The notes under the pieces were generated by a model. The model saw only the letters and a program-made list of their open reading frames with translations, ran no database searches and had not been told where the DNA came from. A stretch of 64,000 bases of DNA from Maribacter sp. BPC-D8. Its GTDB lineage: Bacteria > Bacteroidota > Bacteroidia > Flavobacteriales > Flavobacteriaceae. Position 1 is the stretch's first letter. Each line of letters starts with the position of its first letter. Of the stretch, positions 19,725 through 27,625 are shown in pieces. The stretch covers positions 4,719,465-4,783,464 of the forward strand of contig NZ_CP128187.1 in assembly GCF_035207705.1 (NCBI RefSeq), written 5' to 3'. The position numbers were made by a program, and so were the translations under genes.

Positions 19725-20807
19725 ATGAGAACAATTACAATGTATTTAATAGTGGCGCTGACCCTATTTATGGTTCAAAATTCAGTAGGGCAAGAAGACT
19801 ACCAAAAAACAGTAGATATTTTAAAAGAGCAAAAGCTAAGTGTAACTAGACAAGAAAAAGAAGCTTTGAAATTTGAAATAGCAGCCATTTCTAAAAAGTT
19901 AGCTAATGCTGAAATCACACAAGAAGAAGCTGATAATTTAAAAATGGAAGCAGCTGAAAAGCGAGCTCTAAATATTGAAGATAGAATAGCTATAATTAAT
20001 AATAAAATAGCCTTGTTAGAGCGTAATAATGGCGAGGTAAAAGAATTGGACACCTTGAATTATAAATTTGCTTTTCAAATCGGTTTTGGCGATGATGACG
20101 GTGACGATGCAAAGCTTTTCGGAATTCGACTAAACGAAAATCCGAATAGAAGAGAACCAATTTATGACAGAAGAACATATTCAGATTTGGTTCTTGCAGT
20201 AGGTCTTAATAATGCTATCGTAGACGGTCAATCTTTAAATGATTCACCATATAAAATAGGAGGTAGTAGGTTTTTTGAAATGGGATGGCAGTGGCGTACA
20301 CGTGTATTTAAAAACACGAATTTCTTAAGATTTAATTACGGATTCTCTTTTCAGTTTAACGGATTAAAACCGAAGGATAATCAGTATTTAGTGTCGCTGG
20401 AAAACGGACAGTCAGAACTTCAAGAATTCGATTATGAGCTAGATAAGTCGAAATTTAGAATGGATAATTTGGTTTTTCCTATGCATTTCGAGTTTGGACC
20501 ATCAAAGCAGAGTACAAGCGAAAAAAAGATGAGATACTCTTTAAAGAATCAATTTAGAGTAGGAGTTGGTGGTTATGGCGGATTTAATATAGGTACACGT
20601 CAAAAATTAAAATACAGTCTTGATGGTGATAATGTAAAAGACAAACTGAAGCGTAGTTATAATACCAATGATTTAATTTATGGTTTAAGTGCCTATGCAG
20701 GTGTTGACGGATTTCTGTTATATATGAAATATGATTTGAATCCTATATTTAAAGATGCAGCTGTAGAGCAGCACAACATTTCTTTAGGTCTTCGTTTCGA
20801 CCTATAA
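19725..20807 (+). CDS. secreted protein, N-terminal coiled coil and C-terminal beta-barrel-like part
   Basis: 360 aa, signal peptide (about 1-22, ending VGQED). Residues 25-110 are charged and helical (probable coiled coil). The rest has alternating aromatic beta strands and ends LGLRFDL, a terminal-Phe/Leu pattern seen in outer-membrane barrels. It is the third gene of the sigma/anti-sigma group, 87 bp downstream, and may be its regulated target. No specific family is recognised. Confidence 0.72.
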   Translation: MRTITMYLIVALTLFMVQNSVGQEDYQKTVDILKEQKLSVTRQEKEALKFEIAAISKKLANAEITQEEADNLKMEAAEKRALNIEDRIAIINNKIALLERNNGEVKELDTLNYKFAFQIGFGDDDGDDAKLFGIRLNENPNRREPIYDRRTYSDLVLAVGLNNAIVDGQSLNDSPYKIGGSRFFEMGWQWRTRVFKNTNFLRFNYGFSFQFNGLKPKDNQYLVSLENGQSELQEFDYELDKSKFRMDNLVFPMHFEFGPSKQSTSEKKMRYSLKNQFRVGVGGYGGFNIGTRQKLKYSLDGDNVKDKLKRSYNTNDLIYGLSAYAGVDGFLLYMKYDLNPIFKDAAVEQHNISLGLRFDL

Positions 20808-20825
20808 AAAGAAATTCATCAATCA

Positions 20826-20871
20826 AATTAGCTGTGGTACCGTGTGTAAAAACCGGTTACTACAGCTAATT
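20826..20871. terminator. shared terminator between convergent genes
   Basis: Long imperfect stem (AATTAGCTG at 20826 with CAGCTAATT ending 20871, continuing inward with one G-U pair and one mismatch). It contains the TAG stop of the minus-strand zinc-ribbon gene, so the stop codon lies inside the stem. Confidence 0.7.
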
Positions 20872-21117
20872 ATTTGTATTAGATAGTTCTCGATTCATCT
20901 CTTCGGTAAACTCATTCTCATAATAACCACGTTTACAATGACTGCACTCTGCCGTAGTCGTGCTAGATATTTTAAAAAGCTTGATCCAAAATATATGAAA
21001 ATAGTTCTTTTGGGTGATAGCAGTTAATGTCCCGCGTTGCTGGCAATACGGACATGTACAGTTAAAAAGTTTTTTAGTTTCGGGCTTTCCTGGTCTAGTG
21101 CCAAAGAATAGAATCAT
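20866..21117 (-). CDS. small zinc-ribbon protein
   Basis: 83 aa. Two CxxC pairs (CTCPYC near residue 20 and CSHC near residue 58) predict a zinc ribbon. Between them lies a short hydrophobic stretch (FHIFWIKLFKI). Similar small proteins in Flavobacteriaceae have no known role. ATG start at 21117; the gene diverges from dnaG. Confidence 0.7.
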   Translation of the reverse strand: MILFFGTRPGKPETKKLFNCTCPYCQQRGTLTAITQKNYFHIFWIKLFKISSTTTAECSHCKRGYYENEFTEEMNRELSNTNN

Positions 21118-21157
21118 TATTGCTATTTTTGATGTTCTAATTTACACAAAATTATTT

Positions 21158-21186
21158 CCCTCTTTTGGAGGGACTAAGGGAGGAAT
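21158..21186 (+). promoter_or_regulatory. dnaG leader with strong Shine-Dalgarno and competing short hairpins
   Basis: GGGAGGAAT lies directly before the ATG at 21187, unusually strong for a phylum that mostly does without Shine-Dalgarno pairing. Upstream CCCTC (21158-21162) can pair with GAGGG (21168-21172), or alternatively its CCTC with the GAGG inside the ribosome-binding site. A regulatory switch is only a possibility; similar CCCTC/GAGGG strings also occur as plain intergenic repeats in this phylum. Confidence 0.4.
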
Positions 21187-23172
21187 ATGATTTCAAAAAT
21201 TACCATAGATAAAGTATATGAATCTGCTCGACTAGAAGAGGTTATTGGTGATTTTGTACAGTTAAAAAAATCTGGATCCAATTTTAAAGGACTTAGCCCT
21301 TTTTCTGATGAAAGATCACCAAGTTTTATGGTATCACCTGTAAAGCAGATCTGGAAAGATTTCAGTAGTGGAAAAGGAGGTAATGTAGTCGCATTTTTAA
21401 TGGAGCACGAGCATTTTACCTATCCTGAGGCTATAAAATACTTAGCAAAGAAATATAATGTTGAAGTAGAGGAGACTGAGCAATCTAACGAACAAAAAGA
21501 ACAAGCTAGCGAACGTGAGAGTATGTACCTGGTGTCTGAATTCGCCCAAACGCATTTTAAGGAAATGTTGTGGCAATCAGAGTTGGGTAAGGCAATAGGA
21601 CTTAGCTATTTTAAGGAACGTGGTTTTACAGATGAAACCATTAAGAAATTTGAGTTAGGATATTGCCTAGATAATTGGGACGGATTTACAACTGCAGCTT
21701 TAGATAAAGGGTATAAACTAGAATATCTTGCTAAAACAGGGTTGACCATAGTTAAGGAAGATCCTAATAATCCGAATGGATCACGAAAATTCGATCGATT
21801 CAAGGGTAGGGTGATGTTTCCTATCCATTCTTTAAGTGGTCGTGTACTTGGTTTCGGTGGGCGTATTTTAACGAACGATAAAAAGGCAGCCAAGTATCTG
21901 AATTCTCCCGAAAGTGACATCTACCATAAGAGTAAGGTGTTGTACGGTATTTACCATGCTAAGCAATCTATCGCTAAAGAAGACAATTGCTATTTGGTAG
22001 AAGGGTATACCGATGTAATTCAATTTGTACAACGCGGTATTGATAACGTGGTATCTTCTAGTGGTACAGCATTGACGCCCGAGCAAATTAGGCTCATCAA
22101 TAGATTGACCAAAAATATTACGGTATTATTTGATGGTGATGCGGCAGGTTTACGAGCATCGCTACGTGGTATCGATCTTATTTTGGAACAAGGTATGAAT
22201 GTGCGCGTTTGTACATTTCCAGAAGGTGAGGATCCAGACAGTTTTGCAAAGAACAATGAGTTGGAAGATGTCATGACCTACCTTAATGACAACTCTAAAG
22301 ATTTTATTCAATTCAAGGCATCGCTTCTGGTAAAAGAGGCAGATAACGATCCAATAAAGAGAGCAGATACGGTAAGGGATATTGTGAACAGTATTGCCAA
22401 GATTCCCGATCGCATACAGCAAGAGATCTATATTCAAGAGTGTGCGCAGATCATGAATATATCTGAAGCAGTTTTGTATAATACACTTGCTCAAATAGGT
22501 AAGAAAGAAGAGAAGAATGTACAGGCACCACAAAAAGAGGAGCAGAAAGCTTTTGATGTTGTTCGTAATACAGATCAGGAAAAAGAAGAAAAAGTTGATG
22601 TACAGTATTTGCTAGAGCGAAAAATTATTGAATCGCTTATGCTATATGGTAATCTCAAAGAACAGTTTGAAGATCTGGTGTTGAAAGAAAATGATGCCGG
22701 AGATTTAGTGTTGGAGCCAGAATTATCTGAAATTAAAGTATACGAGAAAATCTATTTGGATCTGCAAGAAGATGAAATAGAATTGGCCAATGAAGATTTT
22801 CGTAAAATGTATGCTAGACTGATCGAAGCCTTAAATGAAAAAGAAGAATTTTCGATCACCAATTTTGTGAATGGTTTAGAGCAAGAAATGGCAAACCAGA
22901 TTTCTTCTATTTTAATGGAAGAGGAACGGTATACCTTAGATGACTGGGAACGTAAAGAAATTTTTCCAAAGAGTAAAGAAATAGGTGTTGCGCAGTTGGT
23001 AAGTGAGACGATACTAACGTTGCGTTGTTTTTTGATTAAAAAGAGAATGAATACTTTGCAAAATACAACACAAGATTCTACTACAGATCATAGAGAAGTT
23101 CTTGAAGAGATTATGAATTACATTCAGTTGAATAAATTGCTGAATAAGAAATTAAATAGGGTATTGTCTTGA
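21187..23172 (+). CDS. dnaG: DNA primase
   Basis: 661 aa. Synthesises RNA primers at the replication fork. The N-terminal domain, normally a CHC2-type zinc finger, reads GLSPFSDERSPSF and KDFSSGKGGN, so the usual CPFH and CFGC ligands are Ser, Ser, Asp and Ser. The catalytic core is intact (YLVEGYTDVIQ with the acidic EGYxD motif, SSSGTALT, and LFDGDAAGLRAS with the Toprim DxD). The C-terminal helicase-binding region is divergent. Loss of zinc ligands is, from memory, general in Flavobacteriia DnaG, so this is not decay. Confidence 0.95.
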   Translation: MISKITIDKVYESARLEEVIGDFVQLKKSGSNFKGLSPFSDERSPSFMVSPVKQIWKDFSSGKGGNVVAFLMEHEHFTYPEAIKYLAKKYNVEVEETEQSNEQKEQASERESMYLVSEFAQTHFKEMLWQSELGKAIGLSYFKERGFTDETIKKFELGYCLDNWDGFTTAALDKGYKLEYLAKTGLTIVKEDPNNPNGSRKFDRFKGRVMFPIHSLSGRVLGFGGRILTNDKKAAKYLNSPESDIYHKSKVLYGIYHAKQSIAKEDNCYLVEGYTDVIQFVQRGIDNVVSSSGTALTPEQIRLINRLTKNITVLFDGDAAGLRASLRGIDLILEQGMNVRVCTFPEGEDPDSFAKNNELEDVMTYLNDNSKDFIQFKASLLVKEADNDPIKRADTVRDIVNSIAKIPDRIQQEIYIQECAQIMNISEAVLYNTLAQIGKKEEKNVQAPQKEEQKAFDVVRNTDQEKEEKVDVQYLLERKIIESLMLYGNLKEQFEDLVLKENDAGDLVLEPELSEIKVYEKIYLDLQEDEIELANEDFRKMYARLIEALNEKEEFSITNFVNGLEQEMANQISSILMEEERYTLDDWERKEIFPKSKEIGVAQLVSETILTLRCFLIKKRMNTLQNTTQDSTTDHREVLEEIMNYIQLNKLLNKKLNRVLS

Positions 23173-23193
23173 TTCTCAGAAAGTATCATAAAT

Positions 23194-23226
23194 AAAAAAG
23201 ACCTGCTAAAAGCAGGTCTTTTTTTA
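23194..23226. terminator. bidirectional terminator between dnaG and the response regulator
   Basis: Stem AAAAAAGACCTGCT / AGCAGGTCTTTTTT with a 3-nt loop, A and T runs on both sides. It serves two convergent genes. Confidence 0.92.
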
Positions 23227-23246
23227 TTTTATTCAGTTGTAAGAAT

Positions 23247-23876
23247 TTAGTACAATTCTAAGGCTTTTGCCTGTTGTAATAAATCTACCATGTTGTCTAC
23301 ATTTAATTTTTTCATTAAACGAGCTTTGTAGGTACTTACTGTTTTTTCATTTAGGTTCAAGCCTAATGCAACTTCTTTGTTACGTTTACCACTAGCTAAA
23401 AGTTTTAATACTTCTATTTCTCTAGTAGATAGTTTTCTAAAGAACCTTCTTGGTTTTTTAGTTCCTTCATCGAAAGCAAGACGTTGTGCAAGTTCGTTTG
23501 TAATGAACATACTACCTTCACTTACTTTAGTTACTGCTGCAGTAATGTATTCTACACCAGATGATTTCGATAAATATCCGAATGCACCAGCTCTAATGGC
23601 ACTTAAGGCGTAAACATCTTCAGATTGACCGCTGTACATAAGGACTTTTACGTCCGCGTAATCTTTTTTAATTCTGCGTAATGCCGCTATTCCATTTACA
23701 TCAGGAATATCCATTTCTAGCATGACTACATCGGGGGTTGTGTCTTTAAGTTTTTCAAAAAGTTCTTCGGTATTAGCTACCTCATCGATCAGTTCAAATC
23801 CCTCAGCGGATTCTAGAACCTTCCTAACTCCCATTCTTATGATAGGGTGGTTATCCGCTATTAAAACTTTGATCAT
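23247..23876 (-). CDS. NarL/FixJ-type response regulator with Glu at the phosphoacceptor site
   Basis: 209 aa. Receiver domain (1-120) followed by a LuxR-type helix-turn-helix (about 140-205: LSTREIEVLKLLASGKRNKEVA, NLNEKTVSTYKARLMKKL). The receiver keeps the acidic pocket (IADNH) and the Lys (GYLSKSSG), but the phospho-Asp position in PDVVMLEMDIP is Glu54. That can mimic the phosphorylated state, so the protein may act without a kinase. No histidine kinase gene is adjacent. ATG start; terminator shared with dnaG. Confidence 0.9.
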   Translation of the reverse strand: MIKVLIADNHPIIRMGVRKVLESAEGFELIDEVANTEELFEKLKDTTPDVVMLEMDIPDVNGIAALRRIKKDYADVKVLMYSGQSEDVYALSAIRAGAFGYLSKSSGVEYITAAVTKVSEGSMFITNELAQRLAFDEGTKKPRRFFRKLSTREIEVLKLLASGKRNKEVALGLNLNEKTVSTYKARLMKKLNVDNMVDLLQQAKALELY

Positions 23877-24040
23877 TAATTGTTTTTTTATATAGATTTT
23901 GGAACCTTTTTGTCTGAAAAGACTACATGCAATGTAAGGCTTAAAATTCTAAATTAGAAGTCAAAGTTGCATTATTTTATTAGTAACGTATAATTTCAGA
24001 CTTTATTTTCGATTTAATACCTTGATTCTTAGATGAGTTG

Positions 24041-24829
24041 TTATTTTAACTGTTTTGGGATCTCACAAACGGGTATTGGTAGCATTTTATGTTGGTTCAT
24101 TGTATTGAGTCTTATGAATATAGTAAAGACCTCTTTCTTTCTACCTTCAAAGTCATCAACTGTTTTACCCTCGTCTTTCATATTCATCGCCCATTCTAGC
24201 TCAGGGTAAGAAGCACCGATCTGATCTTCATCTGTTCTATCATCGCCCCACAATCCATCTGTTGGTGCAGCACCGATTATCTCTTCATTTATACCTAAAA
24301 CCTTGGCAATGGCATAAACTTCGGTTTTCATTAAATCTGCTATCGGACTCAAATCTACGCCGCCATCTCCGTATTTGGTGTAAAATCCTACTCCGAAATC
24401 TTCGACCTTATTACCAGTTCCGGCTACAAGGTAGCTTTCAAGTGCTGCAAAGTAATAAAGACTAGTCATACGTAAACGAGCTCGCGTATTTGCCAAAGAC
24501 ATAAATCTGTCCTCTTCATTATCAACAGCGGGTAAGGCAGCTACGAAACTATCGAACACCGGTGTAAGGTTTACCGGTTGTCTTTTTACATTCTTAAAAT
24601 TCTCTTGTAACCACTCAATATGGCGAGATGCTCGGTCACTTTGATTCTCGGCTTGGTGAATCGGCATTTCTAAGCAAAGAAGGTCTAAACCAGTCTTAGC
24701 ACATAGGGTTGAAGTGACTGCAGAATCTATTCCGCCAGATATACCAATGACAAAACCTTTCTGTTTTGCATTTGTGGCATAATCCTTTAACCAATTAACA
24801 ATGTGCTCAATTACCTTTTCCGTTTGCAT
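24041..24829 (-). CDS. nadE: NAD+ synthetase (ammonia-dependent type)
   Basis: 262 aa from ATG 24829 (MQTEKV). TTG 24856 would add nine residues but has no supporting signal. Adenylates nicotinic acid adenine dinucleotide and amidates it to NAD+. The ATP pyrophosphatase loop GISGGIDSA is clear, as are GTGNKVEDFGVGFYTKYGDGG and LWGDDRTDEDQIG, which form the NaAD site. There is no glutaminase domain, so ammonia must come from elsewhere. Divergent from gldB across a short promoter gap. Confidence 0.94.
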   Translation of the reverse strand: MQTEKVIEHIVNWLKDYATNAKQKGFVIGISGGIDSAVTSTLCAKTGLDLLCLEMPIHQAENQSDRASRHIEWLQENFKNVKRQPVNLTPVFDSFVAALPAVDNEEDRFMSLANTRARLRMTSLYYFAALESYLVAGTGNKVEDFGVGFYTKYGDGGVDLSPIADLMKTEVYAIAKVLGINEEIIGAAPTDGLWGDDRTDEDQIGASYPELEWAMNMKDEGKTVDDFEGRKKEVFTIFIRLNTMNQHKMLPIPVCEIPKQLK

Positions 24830-24857
24830 ACCGCTCTTATTATTTAGTAAAATCAAT

Positions 24858-24865
24858 TAACTTTG
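24858..24865 (+). promoter_or_regulatory. putative -7 box (TAACTTTG) for gldB-gldC
   Basis: TAACTTTG matches TAnnTTTG and lies 35 bp before the preferred gldB ATG (24900). No convincing -33 element is visible, so confidence is moderate. Confidence 0.45.
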
Positions 24866-24899
24866 CCATAAAAATAAGTTGAACACTGTGAATAATAAA

Positions 24900-25878
24900 A
24901 TGTATTGTAAAATACTTGCCAAGGTCAAACCTATTTTTATACTATTATCAGTTTTTTTCATTCTTTCTAGCTGTAATGATAGTGATAAGGTAGCCGAAGA
25001 GATAGCCGCTATACCGATGCACCTGAAAATTTCGCGATTTGATCGTGAGTTTGCCGCTTCTGGCGAAAAGGGATTACCGGCATTGCGTAAAACGTATCCG
25101 TACTTATTTCCGGCACCAGATAGTGTTTGGATCGCCAAGATGGAAGATTCCCTTCAAATAGAATTGTTTCAAGAGGTGGGTAATGCCTTCCGTAGTTTTG
25201 AAGATGAAGAAGAAGGGCTGGTGCAATTGTTTAAACACATTAAATATTATTTCCCAGAATACAAGGTGCCAAAAGTACTTACGGTAACCAATGATGTAGA
25301 TTATAATAATAGAATTATTTTAACCGATAGTCTGTTATTTATCAGTCTTGATAATTACTTGGGTTCTGAGCATAAGTATTATGGCGGGTTTCAGCGGTAC
25401 ATCGCACAGTCTTTAAATCGCAATTTTTTAGTAAGTGATGTGGCTAGTGCATTTGCAAAGCAAGTAGTACCAAGACCTAGAGACCGTACATATCTTGCTC
25501 GAATGGTTTACTTCGGTAAAGAATTATACCTGAAGGATGAATTGATGCCAGAGGCTACCGACGGTAAAAAAAATAGGATACTCTGAAGCAGAAATAGAAT
25601 GGGCAATTGCGAACGAAGAACCTATGTGGAGAAATTTTATAGAGAACGAATATTTATACAGTACCGACAATAAATTAAACCAGCGATTTCTAGATCCTGC
25701 TCCGTTTTCAAAATTCGGATTAGAATTAGACAACGAATCGCCAGGTAAGTTGGGTCGTTACGTAGGTTGGCAAATTGTGCGTGCCTTTATGAAAAATAAT
25801 GACGTAAGCATAAAGCAATTAATGACGATGCCTGCGGAAGAAATATTTAAGAAATCAAATTACAAACCGAGAAATTAG
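24900..25878 (+). pseudogene. gldB: gliding motility lipoprotein GldB, interrupted by a +1-base frameshift in an A8 run
   Basis: GldB is a lipoprotein needed for gliding and type IX secretion in Flavobacteria. ATG 24900 gives a signal peptide with lipobox LSSC. Frame one ends at TGA after ...DGKKNRIL (25586). The family sequence resumes in the next frame as IGYSEAEIEWAIANEEPMWR and continues to ...KKSNYKPRN (25878). The break is a run of eight A at 25566-25573: with seven A the frame reads DGKKIGYSEAE without interruption. It could be a sequencing error, a real phase-off mutation, or slippage during expression. gldC follows immediately. No further damage is seen on either side. Confidence 0.88.
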
Positions 25879-26220
25879 ATGGCAGATTTACATACTTCAG
25901 AAATTACACTGCGCGTAGGATTAGATGAAAATAGAATTCCGGAAAAATTAAACTGGTCTGCACAAGACGGTGGTATTGAAAATGAGGAAATCAAGGCTAT
26001 GTTATTATCTGTTTGGGATAGTAAAAACCAAGAGTCTTTGAAAATTGACTTGTGGACAAAAGATATGCCCGTTGATGAAATGAAAACATTTTTTCACCAG
26101 ACATTGGTTTCTTTGACCGATACTTTTCAAAAGGCGACACAAGACGATAAAATGACGGCTACCATGAAAGATTTCTGTGATTACTTCGCAGAAAACCTAA
26201 ATCTTAAAGAAAAAGACTAA
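25879..26220 (+). CDS. gldC: gliding motility protein GldC
   Basis: 113 aa, matching the small cytoplasmic GldC family (SEITLRVGLDENRIPEKLNWSA, then CDYFAENL at the end). It starts at the base following the gldB stop. The gldB-gldC pair is the order known from Flavobacterium johnsoniae, where GldC raises the efficiency of gliding. It overlaps the convergent minus-strand gene by 4 bp. Confidence 0.93.
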   Translation: MADLHTSEITLRVGLDENRIPEKLNWSAQDGGIENEEIKAMLLSVWDSKNQESLKIDLWTKDMPVDEMKTFFHQTLVSLTDTFQKATQDDKMTATMKDFCDYFAENLNLKEKD

Positions 26221-26876
26221 GCTGTTTTTAGTTTCTTTTTTCCTTTCGTTTTTTTAATCCAGTAGATAATATAGGCAGTCCCAAAAACGGACGGAGTCAT
26301 CCATGCCCAAAGTGTATCTTGGTGCATACCTGCAACTATAAATGCGGTAACCGAGGCTATAAGTGCACCTAACATTCTACTAAGGTGATTTATGAGCCAA
26401 AGCTTCCTGTTTTCTAATGTGTTCTTAAATAGTTTATAATCTCCATAAGGTAGAAATAGACCTATTATTCCGAAGAACAGAAAAAGAATACTGTGAGAAT
26501 AGCCGTTTAGGAGTCCGGTGACACCAAAGCCAATCATCAATAGAGCCGATAAAGCCATAATGCCGGAAACCAATTTATCGGTCAAATTTGCTTTTGTTTT
26601 TTTGACAGATTTAAATGTGAGTGCTCTATTACCCGCTAACACCATATAAATAGTAAAAATACCGATCAAGAATAAAAAGGTATTGATGTGGTTAGGCATT
26701 CTCGCAATCACTAAAGAAATCGCAGAACTAATAATCATAGACCACGAAAACCATTTGCCCAATCGCTTATGGTTTAGCCTTCCCTTTTTAACAACAATAC
26801 TCGCAATGCCAGTAATTAGCCCCACACCGCCAAAAAAAGCATGTATGTAAATGAAGATTTCAATGATATTTTCCAT
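26217..26876 (-). CDS. multi-pass membrane protein (DUF2306-like)
   Basis: 219 aa with about six or seven hydrophobic helices. The N-terminal pattern IHAFFGGVGLITG...KKGRLNHKRLGKWF resembles the DUF2306-type membrane proteins, whose first helix carries a conserved His (IHAFFGG) and whose loop has HKRLGK. A second His cluster lies in NHLSRMLGA. Function unknown. The stop region overlaps the gldC stop by 4 bp. Confidence 0.72.
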   Translation of the reverse strand: MENIIEIFIYIHAFFGGVGLITGIASIVVKKGRLNHKRLGKWFSWSMIISSAISLVIARMPNHINTFLFLIGIFTIYMVLAGNRALTFKSVKKTKANLTDKLVSGIMALSALLMIGFGVTGLLNGYSHSILFLFFGIIGLFLPYGDYKLFKNTLENRKLWLINHLSRMLGALIASVTAFIVAGMHQDTLWAWMTPSVFGTAYIIYWIKKTKGKKKLKTA

Positions 26877-27032
26877 GGTTGGTTGGTTTTATGTTACTCA
26901 AAGATGGAATAATCATTGTTTGGAAAATAAGTTAAGTTACTCAATTGTAAGTTTTGGGTGCTGAGTTGTGTTTGGAGGGAAGTGCGAGGTTTAAGGTACA
27001 AGGTACAAAGTCGCAAGTAAAGAGTATACGTT

Positions 27033-27065
27033 ATTGCGAGGAGCTTTTTTGCGCCGTGGCAATCT
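27033..27065. repeat. TTGCGAGGAGC dispersed element, copy 1
   Basis: Reads ATTGCGAGGAGCTTTTTTG then CGCCGTGGCAATCT. Its ends (ATTGC / GCAAT) are inverted. Other copies: 27271-27303, 27451-27482, 44123-44154 and 44291-44322. Confidence 0.85.
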
Positions 27066-27084
27066 ATGGTCTTGATATTATCAA

Positions 27085-27211
27085 TGTCAGTTCGAGTGGT
27101 TTTATGATGTAGCATAGCGGAGTCATAAAATTGTATCGAGAACAGGTTTGGAACACACGAAGGTTCTCGATACAAATTTTCTCATACTTCGAAAATTCAC
27201 TCGAACTGACA
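27085..27211. repeat. nested palindrome element, copy 1 (127 bp)
   Basis: Outer inverted ends TGTCAGTTCGAGTG / CACTCGAACTGACA (the right copy ends at 27211, with a short insertion) enclose an inner pair TTGTATCGAGAAC / GTTCTCGATACAA around a spacer containing AGGTTTGGAACAC. Two more copies lie at 44512-44628 and 44756-44879. The arms are conserved, while the DNA between outer and inner arms varies. Confidence 0.92.
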
Positions 27212-27270
27212 TTACGTTTTGCTATGGTAAAGAGTATTAAGTACAAAGTCTTAAGTAAAAAGTATACGTT

Positions 27271-27303
27271 ATTGCGAGGAGCTTTTTAGCGACGTGGCAA
27301 TCT
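27271..27303. repeat. TTGCGAGGAGC dispersed element, copy 2
   Basis: Same element as at 27033, with GCGACGTGGCAATCT in its right half. It is preceded by the same AAAGTATACGTT string as copy 1, so the duplicated unit is longer than the palindrome. Confidence 0.85.
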
Positions 27304-27340
27304 GTCGAACCAAAGTAACTATGTGAGTTCTTTGTACCAT

Positions 27341-27406
27341 TGTCAGTCTGAGCGCAGTCGAAGACCCTTGCGTGTTCCATTCCCTTCGACTGCGCTCAGG
27401 GTGACA
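27341..27406. repeat. CTTCGACTGCGCTCA inverted-repeat element, copy 1
   Basis: TGAGCGCAGTCGAAG (left) is an exact inverted copy of CTTCGACTGCGCTCA (right), with outer TGTCA / TGACA ends. A related, more degenerate copy lies at 44363-44452. Confidence 0.88.
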
Positions 27407-27450
27407 TTTTGCTTTACGGTAGTACTAAGTATTAAGTAAAAAGAATAGGT

Positions 27451-27482
27451 ATTGCGAGGAGTTTTCTGCGACGTGACAATCT
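27451..27482. repeat. TTGCGAGGAGC dispersed element, copy 3 (diverged)
   Basis: ATTGCGAGGAGTTTTCTGCG then ACGTGACAATCT; several substitutions relative to the other copies. Confidence 0.8.
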
Positions 27483-27548
27483 GGTCGCTAGAAGAACAAA
27501 ACTACTCTAACAGAAATTTCATTTTTCATTTTTCATTTTTCAACTTTT

Positions 27549-27625
27549 GCTAATTGCTAATTGCTAATTGCTAATTGCTAATTGCTAATTGCTAATTGCT
27601 AATTGCTAATTGCTAATTGCTAATT
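27549..27625. repeat. tandem heptamer array, unit GCTAATT, exactly 11 copies
   Basis: 77 bp with no variation between units. The last base of the array is the final base of the TGA stop of the minus-strand gene ending at 27625, so the array abuts coding sequence. The same unit, orientation and copy number recur at 62920-62996. Confidence 0.97.

Larger units (their letters stand above)
26877..27546. repeat. intergenic repeat field: palindromic families and AAGTATTAAGTA-type strings
   Basis: No gene is supported. It holds three copies of the TTGCGAGGAGC...CGTGGCAATCT element (27033-27065, 27271-27303, 27451-27482), one nested palindrome (27085-27211), one TGTCAG...TGAGCGCAGTCGAAG / CTTCGACTGCGCTCA inverted repeat (27341-27406) and AGTACAAAGTCTTAAGTAAAAAG strings. 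The same families reappear at 44.1-45.0 kb. Confidence 0.88.

Noticed and set aside
21187..23172. dnaG as a decaying gene because its zinc ligands are missing
   Set aside because: The frame is full length, the catalytic motifs are intact, and the substitution pattern is what I recall for Flavobacteriia.
26894..27246. Minus-strand frames of 93 and 60 codons
   Set aside because: They lie in palindromic and low-complexity repeats and lack coding features.
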